64,000 nt of DNA from Microbispora amethystogenes (GCF_016863015.1 NZ_BOOB01000004.1:124001-188000), one strand, 5' to 3'. Positions 1 to 9,024 are shown, counted from the first letter of the stretch. Notes: a model not told the origin generated them from the sequence alone. A program made the numbers and translations.

Positions 1-463
1 GCGCCTGGTGCCACCGGTCCTCGGGGCGGTCGCCGAGCGTGAACAGCGCCTCCTTGCAGCCCATCTCCGCGCCCTGGCGGGCGATCTCCAGCACCTCGTC
101 CGGCGACAGGAAGGGGGCCGGCAGCCGGTGGGGGGCGGTGGCGAACGTGCAGTAGCCGCATCTGTCCCGGCACAGCCGCGTCAGCGGGATGAACACCTTG
201 CGGCTGTAGGTGACGACGCCGGGCCGCCCGGCCGCCTCCAGGCCCGCGTCCCGGACCCGCGAGGCGTACGCGAGCAGTGTGTCCAGGTCGCCGCCGCGAG
301 CGCGCAGCAGGACCGCCGTCTCGGCGAGATCGAGCGTTTTGCCGTCCCGGGCCCGCGCGAGCGCCCGGCGCGTCCCGCTGCCGGAGGCCGGACCGGCGGT
401 CGAGCCGGCGGCGGCCGAGGTCGAAGGGGTGCTGTCGAGGTCCGGGGGTCGCTTCGCCGTCAT
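1..463 (-). CDS. fbiC: FO synthase FbiC (CofG/CofH), N-terminal part, cut by window edge
   Basis: Encodes the start of 7,8-didemethyl-8-hydroxy-5-deazariboflavin (FO) synthase, the two-domain radical SAM enzyme that makes the deazaflavin core of coenzyme F420 from tyrosine and a flavin precursor. On the minus strand the ATG at 463 opens a frame that stays open to base 1. About residues 50-75 read [20 protein letters not shown], which contains the radical SAM CxxxCxxC cluster motif (C-RDR-C-GY-C) in the context typical of the CofG half. The first 35 or so residues are a low-complexity Ser/Ala/Thr tail. The C-terminal CofH half lies outside the window. F420 genes are general in actinomycetes, and this one needs no link to the downstream glycan genes. 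Confidence 0.9.
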   Translation of the reverse strand, partial: MTAKRPPDLDSTPSTSAAAGSTAGPASGSGTRRALARARDGKTLDLAETAVLLRARGGDLDTLLAYASRVRDAGLEAAGRPGVVTYSRKVFIPLTRLCRDRCGYCTFATAPHRLPAPFLSPDEVLEIARQGAEMGCKEALFTLGDRPEDRWHQA

Positions 464-569
464 AGCCCGCAGCCTATGAGCCCTGCGTACGGACGGCGCA
501 GCCGCCTCCGGACCAACTCTTTGATCAGGGGCGGCGCGGCCGTGCCGGGCGGTGGGGTATCAGCCGGTC

Positions 570-1226
570 GTGTATCTCCGATCAGCAGCGCGACTGGTCG
601 TCGTGACGCTCGTCTTCGGCACGCCGGGACCGCCGACGGCCCAGGCGCTCGCGGCACCGGGCCTCCGGGCGCATCCCGTGACCGACCATGTCACCCACGG
701 CGACCGTACCGGCCACGGCCGTCTCGCCGGAGACACGGTGCAGGCGCGGAAGGCGACGAGGGCGGGGCACGCCCGAGGAGCGGGGCAGGCGCGGAAAGCG
801 ACGCGGGCACCGGAAGCGTCAGTGGCACCGCAGGCGCGAGGGGCACGGCAGGTGCCAGAGGCGCGACAGGTGCGAGGAGCAGGCCGAACACCGGGGGCTC
901 GGCACGCGCTGGACGCCGCGCGGGTCTGGCAGGTGCGGCGCGGGCGGGGCGGCGGCTGGCAGGTCACGTCCGGTGTGCGATCGGCGAACTCGCCGCAGAT
1001 CGGCAGCCCCGTCCGGCAGGTGTCCACGGGCAGGCGCAACGTGAACGCGCCCGGAGGCAACAGCGGCTCCGCCGTCGCCGGCCTCCAGCAGGTGGCGGGC
1101 GACAGCGTCGTCCTCAACACCCTGAACGGCGGATGCCTGCCCGCGGTGGTCCACTGCGGGATCCACCAGACCCTGCGTTCCGGTCCGGCGGGCGGTGACG
1201 CGCGGCTCGCTCAGAAGGAGCGGTAG
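570..1226 (+). CDS. Putative secreted protein with low-complexity middle
   Basis: I do not recognise the family. A GTG at 570, with GGTGGGG upstream, would start with a short basic stretch, a hydrophobic run (RLVVVTLVF) and a small-residue site (TAQALA), which reads as a signal peptide. The frame also extends to a GTG at 552. The middle third is Arg/Ala/Gly/Gln-rich with a repeated QARKATRA-like unit. The last 70 residues (GNSGSAVAGLQQVAGD, then a Cys-containing segment with C-LPAVVH-C) look like a normal folded domain and could hold a disulfide. The 3' end overlaps the convergent glycosylase gene by 16 bases. Third codon positions are GC-rich, as in real genes here, but several frames are open across this stretch, so existence is only moderately certain. 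Confidence 0.5.
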   Translation: MYLRSAARLVVVTLVFGTPGPPTAQALAAPGLRAHPVTDHVTHGDRTGHGRLAGDTVQARKATRAGHARGAGQARKATRAPEASVAPQARGARQVPEARQVRGAGRTPGARHALDAARVWQVRRGRGGGWQVTSGVRSANSPQIGSPVRQVSTGRRNVNAPGGNSGSAVAGLQQVAGDSVVLNTLNGGCLPAVVHCGIHQTLRSGPAGGDARLAQKER

Positions 1227-2425
1227 TCGCGGGCGGCCATGCGGGGACCGCGGGCCGGCGGCCTGACCCCGCTGAGCTCGATCAACCTGACCACCCGGTG
1301 GCGGTGGCCGCGGAACGGCTCCAGCAGTTCGAGCATGCCGTCGTCGTCGGTCTTCCGGCCGGTCAGGGCGTAGCCGACGATGCCGGGCAGGTGGAAGTCG
1401 CCAACGCTCGGCGCGTCCGGGTCGCCGTGCGCGCGCTGGCGCACCTCGGCCGAGGTCCACACGCCGATCCCCGGCAGCGCCCGCAGCAGCCGGTCCGCCT
1501 CCGCCGAGCCCTCGATCCCCACCGCGACGTCCACGTCGGCCACGACCTGTGCCGCGTCCCGGGGGCCGACCGAGATCGATGCCGCGCCAGGTGGCGGCGC
1601 CGGGTCCGGCGGATCCGCCGACCCGGCGGCGCCTGTCGTGCTCTCCAGTTTCGCCGCGTGGCGCGCGGCGTTGACGATCGTCCTGGCCCGTACGGCCTCC
1701 GCCCCGGCCCGGTGCCAGTCCCACGACGGGACCACGCGCCACACCTCCGGCGACGGGACGACGTACATGCCCTCGGGAGCCGGGCCGGGAGCGGGCTCGC
1801 CGTACCGGCGCAGCAGGAACCGCCAGGCCCGCCACGCCTCCCTGCCGACCACCTTCTGCTCCAGTACGGCGGGCGCGAGCGCCTCGAAGACCCGCAGGCT
1901 GCGCCCGATCCGCAGCCCGCCGGCGCGTCCGGCCAGATCGGCGACGAACGCGGCGGCCCGGACGTGCCGCGGATCCGTGGAGCGGGCGAGCCGTGCGAGC
2001 AACGCGGCGAAACCGGCCACGTCGTCGTCGGCGCCCAGCAGCGAGGGAAGCATCTCCAGGAGCCACCCGGCCCCCGGGCCCCATGCCTGCCCATGGATCT
2101 CGCCGTCGCGGCTCCCCGTCACGCGCAGGGTGGCAGGGCCTTCGGGAGTGCGCGAGGTGCGCCAGAACGCGCCGTCGGGCGTACGGCGCCAGGCGGGGTC
2201 GCCTCCCCCGCGCCGGTGCGGCGACAGCGTCAGCGCCAGGTCGACCGGCGCGGCCGGCCGCCACCGCCGCTCGCGCGCCTGCGCCCCCGGGCCGCGCCCG
2301 GCATGAACCACACAAGCGGTGCCGGAAAGAGCAGCACCGGAAGTGGCGGTGCCGGGCGAGACCGCGCAGGACGGAGGGGTGCCCGCCGTGACGGGCACAC
2401 CGCCGGGCGCGGATGATCTGGGCAT
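1211..2425 (-). CDS. DNA-3-methyladenine glycosylase II-like (AlkA/HhH-GPD) protein
   Basis: Predicted base-excision repair glycosylase removing alkylated purines. The C-terminal third carries the helix-hairpin-helix element LPGIGVWTSAEV followed by SVGDFHLPG, whose Asp is at the position of the catalytic aspartate in the HhH-GPD superfamily. The N-terminal part (RRWRPAAPVDLALTL) matches the AlkA-type N-terminal domain found in actinobacterial '3-methyladenine DNA glycosylase 2' proteins. I chose the ATG at 2425 because GGAGG lies about 8 bases upstream; the frame remains open to 2440. The first 60 residues before the fold are Ala/Gly/Pro-rich and probably unstructured. About 404 residues, longer than E. 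coli AlkA (282) mainly because of this tail and a Pro/Gly linker. Confidence 0.85.
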   Translation of the reverse strand: MPRSSAPGGVPVTAGTPPSCAVSPGTATSGAALSGTACVVHAGRGPGAQARERRWRPAAPVDLALTLSPHRRGGGDPAWRRTPDGAFWRTSRTPEGPATLRVTGSRDGEIHGQAWGPGAGWLLEMLPSLLGADDDVAGFAALLARLARSTDPRHVRAAAFVADLAGRAGGLRIGRSLRVFEALAPAVLEQKVVGREAWRAWRFLLRRYGEPAPGPAPEGMYVVPSPEVWRVVPSWDWHRAGAEAVRARTIVNAARHAAKLESTTGAAGSADPPDPAPPPGAASISVGPRDAAQVVADVDVAVGIEGSAEADRLLRALPGIGVWTSAEVRQRAHGDPDAPSVGDFHLPGIVGYALTGRKTDDDGMLELLEPFRGHRHRVVRLIELSGVRPPARGPRMAARDYRSF

Positions 2426-2489
2426 TCGGCTCGCCTCCACCCGCCCAGTCTGCCGCTCCCCCCGATGACGGGTGGGAGCGGGACCGGTG

Positions 2490-3593
2490 TCACACGTCGC
2501 TGGAGAAGCGGACGGCGCACTCGGGCAGGGCGACCCCGGGCCACACGCGCATGCCGGCCGTGAGTTCGTTGCCGGGGCCGATGGACGCGCCGTCGCCGAC
2601 CACGACCTGACGCAGCACGGTGCCGGAGGCGACGCGGGCGCCCACGCCGACGACCGAGTCCACCACGGTCGCGCCGGACGCGACGTGGCAGCCCTCGGAG
2701 AGCACGCTGCCGCGCACGCTGGCGCCCGCCTCGACGGTGGCCCGGGGGCCGACGACCGTGCCGCCGGTTACCTTGGCCTCGGGCGACACGACGGCCCCGT
2801 CCAGCAGGAGCCGCTCACCGGCGGGGCCGGGCAGGGCGGGCGAGCCGAGCTTGCCCAGCACCAGATCAGCCGAGCCCTGCACGAACGCCGCGGGCGTGCC
2901 CACGTCGAGCCAGTACGACGCGTCGGCGAAGCCGAGCACCAGCTCACCGGCCGCGATCAGGCCGGGGAAGGTCTCCCGCTCCACCGAGACCACCTGGCCC
3001 TCGGGGATCGTGTCGATGACCGAGCGCTGGAACACGTAGCAGCCGGCGTTGATCCGGTTCGTCACCGGATTGGGCGTCTTCTCCAGGAAGGCGGTGACCC
3101 GGCCCTCGTCGTCGGTCGGCACGCAGCCGAACCTCGACGGGTCGTCCACCTCCGTGAGATGGAGGGTCACCGCGGCACCACGTGAGACGTGCAGGCCGAC
3201 CTGCTCGGCGATGTCGTGACCCGACAGGATGTCGCCGTTCAGCACGAGCACCGGCGCCTCGGGCGGGCAGGTCAGGGCTTGTGCGGCGTTGCGGATCGCA
3301 CCGCCGGTGCCGAGCGGGGTGTCCTCGGTCACGTACACGATCTCCAGGCCGAACCCCGCCCCGTCGCCGAACGCCTCGGCGAACATCGAGGCCCGATAGG
3401 ACGTCGCGAAGACCACCCGGCGCACCCCGTACGCCCGCGCCTTGGCCAGCTGGTGCGCGAGGAAGGGCACCCCCGCCGTCGGCAGCAGCGGCTTCGGCGT
3501 GCTGAGTGTCAGCGGCCGGAGACGCGTGCCCTGGCCGCCCACGAGAAGGATCGCCTCAAGACCGTCCGGCGACCGCACAGAACTGTCCCTCAC
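2490..3593 (-). CDS. manB: Mannose-1-phosphate guanylyltransferase-like nucleotidyltransferase
   Basis: Predicted to activate a sugar-1-phosphate, most likely forming GDP-mannose for mannosylated glycans and glycolipids. The N-terminal Rossmann-like domain begins AILLVGGQGTRLRPLTL and STPKPLLP, the G-x-G-T-R and P-K nucleotide-binding signature. VLNGDIL supplies the metal-binding Asp and FLEKTP the sugar-binding loop. The last 110 residues are a left-handed beta-helix of hexapeptide repeats (VVGPRATVEAGASVRGSVL and similar). The layout is that of mycobacterial ManB (Rv3264c), which also lies near F420 genes; manB as symbol is by this resemblance, and other NDP-sugar specificities are possible. 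GTG start at 3593; a GTG inside, before RSPDGLEAI, is an alternative. Confidence 0.82.
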   Translation of the reverse strand: MRDSSVRSPDGLEAILLVGGQGTRLRPLTLSTPKPLLPTAGVPFLAHQLAKARAYGVRRVVFATSYRASMFAEAFGDGAGFGLEIVYVTEDTPLGTGGAIRNAAQALTCPPEAPVLVLNGDILSGHDIAEQVGLHVSRGAAVTLHLTEVDDPSRFGCVPTDDEGRVTAFLEKTPNPVTNRINAGCYVFQRSVIDTIPEGQVVSVERETFPGLIAAGELVLGFADASYWLDVGTPAAFVQGSADLVLGKLGSPALPGPAGERLLLDGAVVSPEAKVTGGTVVGPRATVEAGASVRGSVLSEGCHVASGATVVDSVVGVGARVASGTVLRQVVVGDGASIGPGNELTAGMRVWPGVALPECAVRFSSDV

Positions 3594-3827
3594 AGCCGCG
3601 AGAGTAGCCTAGACAGAACCTTCGTATGGCGTCCCGCCACAGGCAGCTGTCCGGATATTTCCTGGCAGGCGCGCTATCTCCGCCTCCGAACTCTCGAATC
3701 GGACGGCACATATGGCCACAAACGGACACCCGAAAAAGAACCAGCCATAATTCCCTTTTTGCCGACCGTATCCTCGGCCTATCCCGAAGGCCGGAGATTC
3801 GGCACGCTTCGTAAGGCAGGGGGTTCG

Positions 3828-4100
3828 GTGGAAGGCGTTGCAGCAGACGTTCGTCAGCGCATTCGCGAAGGATGCCGTTTCATCGATTTGCTCAGCTTTC
3901 TCGCACTGAACGAATCCTTCAAGCTGACTCCCCTCAACCTGATGAGGGTTCTCAGTGAAGCGATCGGGCTGTCCATGATCGAGTCTCGCGAGATGGTTTC
4001 GATGTTCGATGAGAACTTCTCTCAGCTGGTGCCGGATGCGGATATCGAACACCAATGGCAAGCGATCCTGGATGGCCGCAGGGGGAACCTGAGCGACTGA
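3828..4100 (+). CDS. Small protein of unknown function in a lower-GC patch
   Basis: I do not recognise this 90-residue protein. The GTG at 3828 follows AGGCAGGGGG, a good ribosome binding site, and the frame ends at TGA 4098-4100. The sequence looks genuinely coding and mostly helical: VRQRIREGCRFIDLLSFL, then LNLMRVLSEAIGL, then EHQWQAILDG, with many acidic and hydrophobic residues and little of the Arg/Ala bias of shadow frames. It has no signal peptide or membrane segment. Base composition here (about 3600-4590) is clearly less GC-rich than the flanks, which suggests recent acquisition. It stands alone between a minus-strand gene and a damaged IclR gene. A small regulator or immunity-like protein is possible, but nothing in the sequence proves it. 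Confidence 0.6.
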   Translation: MEGVAADVRQRIREGCRFIDLLSFLALNESFKLTPLNLMRVLSEAIGLSMIESREMVSMFDENFSQLVPDADIEHQWQAILDGRRGNLSD

Positions 4101-4591
4101 GGGGGACATTCTTTCTGGAGTGCAGCCGGTTCGATCGGTGGACATCGCATCGTGGCGTCCCATCTGGAGCTCTCACCACGAACTCCGCGAGGTTGGACGG
4201 GCGAGGTCCGTTGGAATCCGGTACGCGCGAGCCATCCTACGTCCACCTACGGCCGCTCCAAGGTCATGAGCTTGGCGGCGGAGCGTCCCCGAGGCACATC
4301 AGGGCCTCCGCAAAACCCGGCGCGGTTCATGTCCACAACACGGGGCAACATCAGCGATCATGCCTGCCCCGCCCAGCGAAGCCCCATGTGAGAACGCGAG
4401 GCGAATAGTCATCTCGCGACACCCGATAGGCTGAGCTCGGCCTCGCTGCCATTTCCACCCCGCCTGCGAATGATCGTGGGCAGCGGCGACTGTTCATCGG
4501 TACTTGGGTCCATATACTTCCTATCAGGGTGTAGTCGCGCCGAGTGTTCTCGATCACAGGGTATTCGGCTGTTTCTTGTCTGGTGGCGGGC
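4101..4591 (+). other. Gene-poor, lower-GC intergenic stretch
   Basis: About 490 bases with no convincing gene. The open frames here show no protein-like pattern, no good ribosome binding site and no recognisable motif. Composition is less GC-rich than the genome around it, as in the preceding 500 bases. It may be the decayed edge of an insertion. Confidence 0.45.
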
Positions 4592-5379
4592 GTGACTGAT
4601 GACGGAACCGTGGTGGGGCGGGTGGCTACGATCCTGGACGCGGTCGCCTCCGCGAGCGGACCCCTGCCGCTGGCGGAGCTGACCCGGCGGACGGGCATTC
4701 CCAAGCCGACGGTACGGCGGATCGCCGCCGGCCTCGTGTCGCGCGGGCTACTGAACCGGACCGACGACGGGTATGTGCCGGGCGGCACGTTGGTGCGGTA
4801 CGGGCTGCATGCCCTGGCGCGGCACCCGGCAGCGCTCGCGGCGCAGCCCGTCCTCGCAGACCTGCGCCAGCGGGCGCCCGGCGGAATCGCCTGGTTGAGT
4901 ACCGTGCACGGCGGGGCGCTCACCCTTGCTGGAGCCACCTGTGGACGGGAGCACCACGCAGCGATCCGCGCCAGGTGGCCGACGGCGGAGTTGATCGGCC
5001 CCAGCGTCGTCCTCGTCGCCGGATGTCGCCTGGAGGTCGCACACCAACCCGAGAGGGCCGACCGGATCCTGTCCGCCGGATGGCGGCGGCTCACGCCATA
5101 CTCTGTCACCGACCCGCGCCGGATGCGGTCCTTGCTCGCCGAGGCCCGCGACACGGCGTCGCGCGGGAAGACGAGCAGACACGGCTCGGCTGGAGTTGCC
5201 TCGCAGCGGTGCTCCGCGGCCCCGGAGGAGCCGTCACCGGCATCCTCGGGATCGCCGGGCGCACCGGCTCCCTGGCCGCCCCCGCTCTGCGCGCCGCCCT
5301 GGTACGGCAGACGGCGGACCTGGAGGCCGAACTCCGTGCGACCGGCCTTCCGCAGGAAGCGCTGCCCGCGGGTCACTGA
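4592..5379 (+). pseudogene. IclR-family transcriptional regulator, frameshifted
   Basis: The N-terminal part from the GTG at 4592 is an IclR winged helix-turn-helix: VVGRVATILDAVASASGPL, LAELTRRTGIPKPTVRRIAAG, LVSRGLLNRTDDGYVPG. It is followed by the start of the effector-binding domain (AWLSTVHGGALTLAG). At about 5145-5160 this frame loses all similarity and continues as Ser/Pro-rich nonsense. The next lower frame picks up a typical IclR C-terminus (GVAREDEQTRLGWSCLA, GAVTGILGIAG, ALRAALVRQTADLEAELRA) and stops at 5379. A single missing base near CCCGCGACACGG restores one protein of about 262 residues. It is therefore either a pseudogene by 1-bp deletion or a sequencing error. The central ligand domain is also shorter than usual. 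Confidence 0.8.
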
Positions 5380-5458
5380 GTGACCCGGCCGCCTTGTCGG
5401 CGTGCGGTGCCCATCCCCATCCTGAATCCGGGATGCGGCAGGGCATGGGAGGGCGCGA

Positions 5459-5716
5459 ATGTTTCCGGATCCGGGTCAACGGGCAGCGCGGCAGGCCCAG
5501 CAGGAACACCAGCGACAGGTCAACCAGAGGTTCAGCGACTTCCGGCCGCCCCGCTCGGGAGGCCTGTCCTTCCTCGTCCTGGTCGCGGTGACTCTCGCGG
5601 CACTTGGCTGGGCCAGCGCGCACGGCTACACCCCCGCCACGATCATCCGTGACATCCAGCACTTCGTCACGACGCCGCCGACCCCTGACGTGCCAGGGGA
5701 CGGGAGTGGCGGCTGA
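5459..5716 (+). CDS. Small single-pass membrane protein, unknown function
   Basis: An 85-residue protein from the ATG at 5459, preceded by GGGAGGGC at good spacing. Residues 1-35 are polar and Gln/Arg-rich (ARQAQQEHQRQVNQRF), residues 38-55 form one hydrophobic helix (LSFLVLVAVTLAALGWAS), and the tail is short with many Thr and Pro. I do not recognise a family. It lies 79 bases after the damaged IclR gene and ends 88 bases before the convergent glycosyltransferase. Confidence rests on the ribosome binding site and the plausible membrane topology. Confidence 0.55.
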   Translation: MFPDPGQRAARQAQQEHQRQVNQRFSDFRPPRSGGLSFLVLVAVTLAALGWASAHGYTPATIIRDIQHFVTTPPTPDVPGDGSGG

Positions 5717-5803
5717 CCCGTGTAGGCGGCCTTCATCGGCCTCGCCTCAGCATCGGCATCACCGCGCACAGGCGAGGCCGACTCACGATCCGGCAAACGC
5801 GGG

Positions 5804-6931
5804 CTAACCCTCGACGGCGCGTTGGTAGGCGAGGAGGTGGGCCTCGGCGGAGTGCTGCCAGGTGAACTCGCGCGAGCGGGTGACTCCGGCCGCGGCCAGG
5901 GACTCGCGCCGTTCCGGTGACTCCAGCAGGGCCCGCAGCGCCCGCGCGATGCTGTCGGCGTCGGGCTCGGTGTAGACCACGGCGTCGCCGCCCACCTCCG
6001 GCAGTGAGGCGCGGTGGGTCGTCAGCACGGGCGCCCCGCAGGCCATCGCCTCCAGCACCGGCAGCCCGAACCCCTCGCATCGCGACGGCGAGGCGACCGC
6101 GAGCGCCCCGCCGAGGAAGCCCGGCAGATCGGCGAACGGCAGGTAGCCGGGGCGCACGACCTTCACCCGCGGCGGCAGCGCCGCCACCGCGGCGTCGACC
6201 TCCTCGTCCCAGGCCGGGCCGCCCGCCAGCACCAGCGCGGGCGGGTCGGACAGGTGGGCGACCGCCCGGCCGAAGCCCGTCACCAGATTCGGCACGTTCT
6301 TGCGCGGCTCCAGCGCGCCCAGATAGGCGACGTACGGCCGGCCGTGCAGGCCGATGCGGCCCGCCACCCGGCGCACGTCCTCAGGCGCCGGCGGGTGGAA
6401 CAGCGCGGAGTCGACCCCGTGATAGGCGACGTCGATCCGGGTCGGGTCGGCGGCGAGCACCCGGACCAGTTCGTCCCGGGTGGCCTTGGACGGCACGATC
6501 ACCCGGTTGGCGTGGCGGACGGCCGTACGGGTGGCCGACCGGAAGAACGAGGCCCTGACGGGGTCGTGCAGATCGGGGTCGGTGAACGAGGTGGCGTCGT
6601 GGACGGTGACCACCGTGGGCAGGCCGGAGCCCAGCGGGATCGAGTAGTAGGGGGCGTGGATCACCTGGGCCCCCGCCTGCCGGGCGAGAACGGGCAGGCC
6701 CGTCTGCTCCCAGGCGAGCCGCTTGTCCCGGTTGGTGATCGCGGGCGGCCCGGAGAGGATCCGGGCCGTGGGCGCCAGGGCCGCGTACCGCTCGGCGTCC
6801 GCGCGCTGGCAGACCAGGGCGAGATCGGCGCCCGCCTTGTGCAGGGCCGCGACCAGACCATCCACATACCTGATGAGGGCGCCGCGGTCGGCGGGGACGG
6901 CGGCGGCGTCGACGAGCACTCGGGGTGTCAA
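5804..6931 (-). CDS. Glycosyltransferase, GT4/GT-B family
   Basis: Retaining GT-B glycosyltransferase that probably transfers mannose or another hexose from a nucleotide sugar to a cell-envelope glycan on the cytoplasmic side. The N-terminal domain has VIHAPYYSIPL and VVTVHDATSF. The C-terminal GT1 domain has YVAYLGALEPRKN, VLAGGPAWDEEVD and the donor-binding SRCEGFGLPVLEAMACG with the conserved E-x7-E. The TTG at 6931 is the likely start: GAGGGGAG stands 8 bases upstream and the protein begins TPRVLVDAAAVPADRGA, as this family does; the longer frame to 7240 has no protein-like character. About 375 residues. It may be transcribed separately from the flippase-like gene upstream, since 226 bases lie between. 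Confidence 0.88.
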   Translation of the reverse strand: MTPRVLVDAAAVPADRGALIRYVDGLVAALHKAGADLALVCQRADAERYAALAPTARILSGPPAITNRDKRLAWEQTGLPVLARQAGAQVIHAPYYSIPLGSGLPTVVTVHDATSFTDPDLHDPVRASFFRSATRTAVRHANRVIVPSKATRDELVRVLAADPTRIDVAYHGVDSALFHPPAPEDVRRVAGRIGLHGRPYVAYLGALEPRKNVPNLVTGFGRAVAHLSDPPALVLAGGPAWDEEVDAAVAALPPRVKVVRPGYLPFADLPGFLGGALAVASPSRCEGFGLPVLEAMACGAPVLTTHRASLPEVGGDAVVYTEPDADSIARALRALLESPERRESLAAAGVTRSREFTWQHSAEAHLLAYQRAVEG

Positions 6932-7157
6932 GTGAATCGCTCCCCTCACGGGGCCCGCTCCGGCGGAGGTTCGCTCCCCGTCCTCACGGTCCCGCTGTCC
7001 GGCAGGTGTTCCGGCAGGGACCTGGGGCCCCCGCCGCATACGGACGCCTGCCCAGCATCCCTCCCTTGTCACTCTATTTCCGGCGTCCCCCGAAACGTGA
7101 GGGTTATCACATGGGGGTTGTCTCCCAGGATGCGCAATGCGCGGACAATCCACGGAA

Positions 7158-8084
7158 TCAGGCCCGGATGACGGGTTCCTCCCGCGTACGGGTGGTTCGG
7201 CGGGCGGCGAGTCCGGCGGCCCCGGCGCACACCAGGTCACCGAGGGACACGATCAGCCGGGAGCACAGCGCGGCGGCGATGGCCACGGGCCGGTCGAGCA
7301 CGGGCGCGAGCGCCGCGACCATCGCGGCCTCGCGCACACCGACCCCGGCCGGCGCCAGAATGAAGACGAACCCCAGGCACCAGGCGAGCGCGAACGCGCC
7401 GACGCTCAGGATCACCGCCGAGGGGCCGCCGGCGCCGAGGCCGTGCACGATCAGCGCCAGGTGCACGCCGTACGCGGCCCAGCCGGCCAGGGCCCAGCCG
7501 CACGCGACGAGCAGGCCGCGGCGGGTGAGGGGCCGTTCGAGCGGCTCCCTGCGCAGTTTGCGCAGCCCGAAGTCGATGACCCGGTTGACCACGGCGGGAT
7601 GCAGGGCGGCGGCGAGCACGGGCACGAGCAGCAGGAGCCAGGCATATCGGGCGACCGACTGCCCGGCGAGCACCGGCAGCGTGACGGCGGACACCAGCAG
7701 GCCGGTGCCCAGATAGACCGGATAGGTGAGGAAGAAGGCGGCCGCGCTGCGGGAGCGGGGCACGCCGTGGTCGCGGCCCATCTCCATCTGCGCGATCATC
7801 GGCCACACCGACCCGGGGATGTACTTGCCGAGCTGGCCCACGAAGAAGATCTTCGCCGCGTCGGTGAACGCGAGCGGCGAGCCGAGGTCGGCGAGCAGCG
7901 CCCGCCACATCAGCATCCCCGCGAGCAGCGCGCCGAGCACCGCCGCCAGCGAGCCGGCGAGCTCCGCCCACGACAGCCGGGCGAAGCCGTCCGCCACGGC
8001 GCTCCACTGGCCCGCGACGGCCCAGATCCCGAAGCCGAGGGCGACCAGCAGGAACAGCGTGCGTACGAGCTTGCGGCGGTTCAT
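7158..8084 (-). CDS. LPG-synthase-TM family (UPF0104) flippase-like membrane protein
   Basis: A 308-residue polytopic membrane protein with about eight hydrophobic segments. It matches the transmembrane half of lysylphosphatidylglycerol synthase (MprF): AKIFFVGQLGKYIPGSVWP near residue 80 and APAGVGVREAAMVAAL near the C-terminus. The soluble aminoacyl-transferase half of MprF is absent, so it should not make lysyl-PG. Such stand-alone proteins are annotated as putative lipid or polyprenol-linked sugar flippases; that role is inference. The ATG at 8084 overlaps the stop of the upstream methyltransferase by 4 bases (ATGA), so the two are translationally coupled. A paralogue lies divergently at 9025-10038. 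Confidence 0.85.
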   Translation of the reverse strand: MNRRKLVRTLFLLVALGFGIWAVAGQWSAVADGFARLSWAELAGSLAAVLGALLAGMLMWRALLADLGSPLAFTDAAKIFFVGQLGKYIPGSVWPMIAQMEMGRDHGVPRSRSAAAFFLTYPVYLGTGLLVSAVTLPVLAGQSVARYAWLLLLVPVLAAALHPAVVNRVIDFGLRKLRREPLERPLTRRGLLVACGWALAGWAAYGVHLALIVHGLGAGGPSAVILSVGAFALAWCLGFVFILAPAGVGVREAAMVAALAPVLDRPVAIAAALCSRLIVSLGDLVCAGAAGLAARRTTRTREEPVIRA

Positions 8085-8935
8085 CGCGACGTGCGCACCG
8101 GCTCCGGCGGCTGCGGCAGGGCCGCGCCGAGCGGACGGCGGGGCGTCTTGGTGGCCACCCACAGATAGGTGGGGACGACCGGCAGCAGCGCCCGCAGCGC
8201 CGGGCGCGGGGTGCGCTCCAGCGTGGCCTTGGCGGCGCGGCCCACGGCGCCGGGGAACAACTCGCCCCCCGCGAACCGCTCGGGCGCGGCCAGCACCGGG
8301 AACGTGTAGTCCCACACGTGGAAGTCCGCGAGCATCCGACGCAGGCCGGGGCGGGTGCGGAAGCGCTCGTAGTAGTGGTCGGCCCGGCCGGACGCCCGCA
8401 CGTAACGGTCGGCCGCGGCGGGCGGCAGGTACGACAGGAAGGGCAGCTTGTAGTGCGGCTCCATCACGCCGAGCCGGTTGCCCAGCCCGAGGTAGAGCAC
8501 GCCGTCGTCGGACAGCACCCGGTGCATGTCGGCGATCACGGCGTCGGGGTCCACGACGTGCTCGTAGATGTGGTTGAAGACCAGCACGTCGACCGACCCG
8601 TCCGGCAGCGGCAGCCGGGAGCCGTCCGCGCAGACGAACCCGACCCGGGCCCCGAAGCGGTCGGCCGCCCTGCGCAGGCCGGGGACGTCGATGTCGAGCC
8701 CGAGCGTGCGGCGCGCGCCCGCGGCGGCCAGTTCGTCGGCGATGAACCCGGCCGAGCACCCGACGTCGCCGACGGTCAGCCCGGAGAGCGCCTCGCCGGG
8801 CTTGCCGGCGTCCCTGCCCAGGAAGTGCGCGAGCACCGCGATGATCTTGGCCGCCTTGCGGCGGCGCTTCTCCTCGTCGAGCATCGCGGCCTGGAGCTCG
8901 GAGTATTCCAGCTGGGCCGCGCGTTCCCCGCTCAC
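8081..8935 (-). CDS. Class I SAM-dependent methyltransferase
   Basis: Seven-stranded SAM methyltransferase of about 284 residues from the GTG at 8935 (GAGGGTGA upstream). Motif I is VGDVGCSAGFIADEL, the acidic end of strand 2 is LGLDIDVPGL, and motif IV is VDVLVFNHIYEHVVDPD, as in Methyltransf_11 proteins. GVLYLGLGNRLGVMEPHYKL matches methyltransferases often linked to polysaccharide or glycolipid genes. Its coupling to a flippase-like protein and the surrounding glycosyltransferases suggest methylation of a lipid-linked sugar or its carrier; the substrate cannot be read from sequence. The frame remains open to 9016, but that extension is Gly/Arg-rich and unlikely. Confidence 0.85.
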   Translation of the reverse strand: MSGERAAQLEYSELQAAMLDEEKRRRKAAKIIAVLAHFLGRDAGKPGEALSGLTVGDVGCSAGFIADELAAAGARRTLGLDIDVPGLRRAADRFGARVGFVCADGSRLPLPDGSVDVLVFNHIYEHVVDPDAVIADMHRVLSDDGVLYLGLGNRLGVMEPHYKLPFLSYLPPAAADRYVRASGRADHYYERFRTRPGLRRMLADFHVWDYTFPVLAAPERFAGGELFPGAVGRAAKATLERTPRPALRALLPVVPTYLWVATKTPRRPLGAALPQPPEPVRTSR

Positions 8936-9024
8936 CGGTCGATCACCCTCGCGTCCTGACGGTCGTCCACGCTGCCCAACAGTACCCGTGCCCGCCCCGC
9001 CCCCGTCGCCGATCAACCGACCCT

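Noticed and set aside
8-1198. A 396-residue plus-strand frame at the left edge
   Set aside because: It runs antisense to fbiC, whose radical SAM motif is plain, and then through the low-complexity region in a poorer frame.
3594-3827. Possible small RNA or promoter in the lower-GC stretch
   Set aside because: No clear -35/-10 pair or stable hairpin with a T-run could be seen.
4152-4391. A 79-residue plus-strand ORF in the lower-GC patch
   Set aside because: No ribosome binding site and no protein-like pattern.
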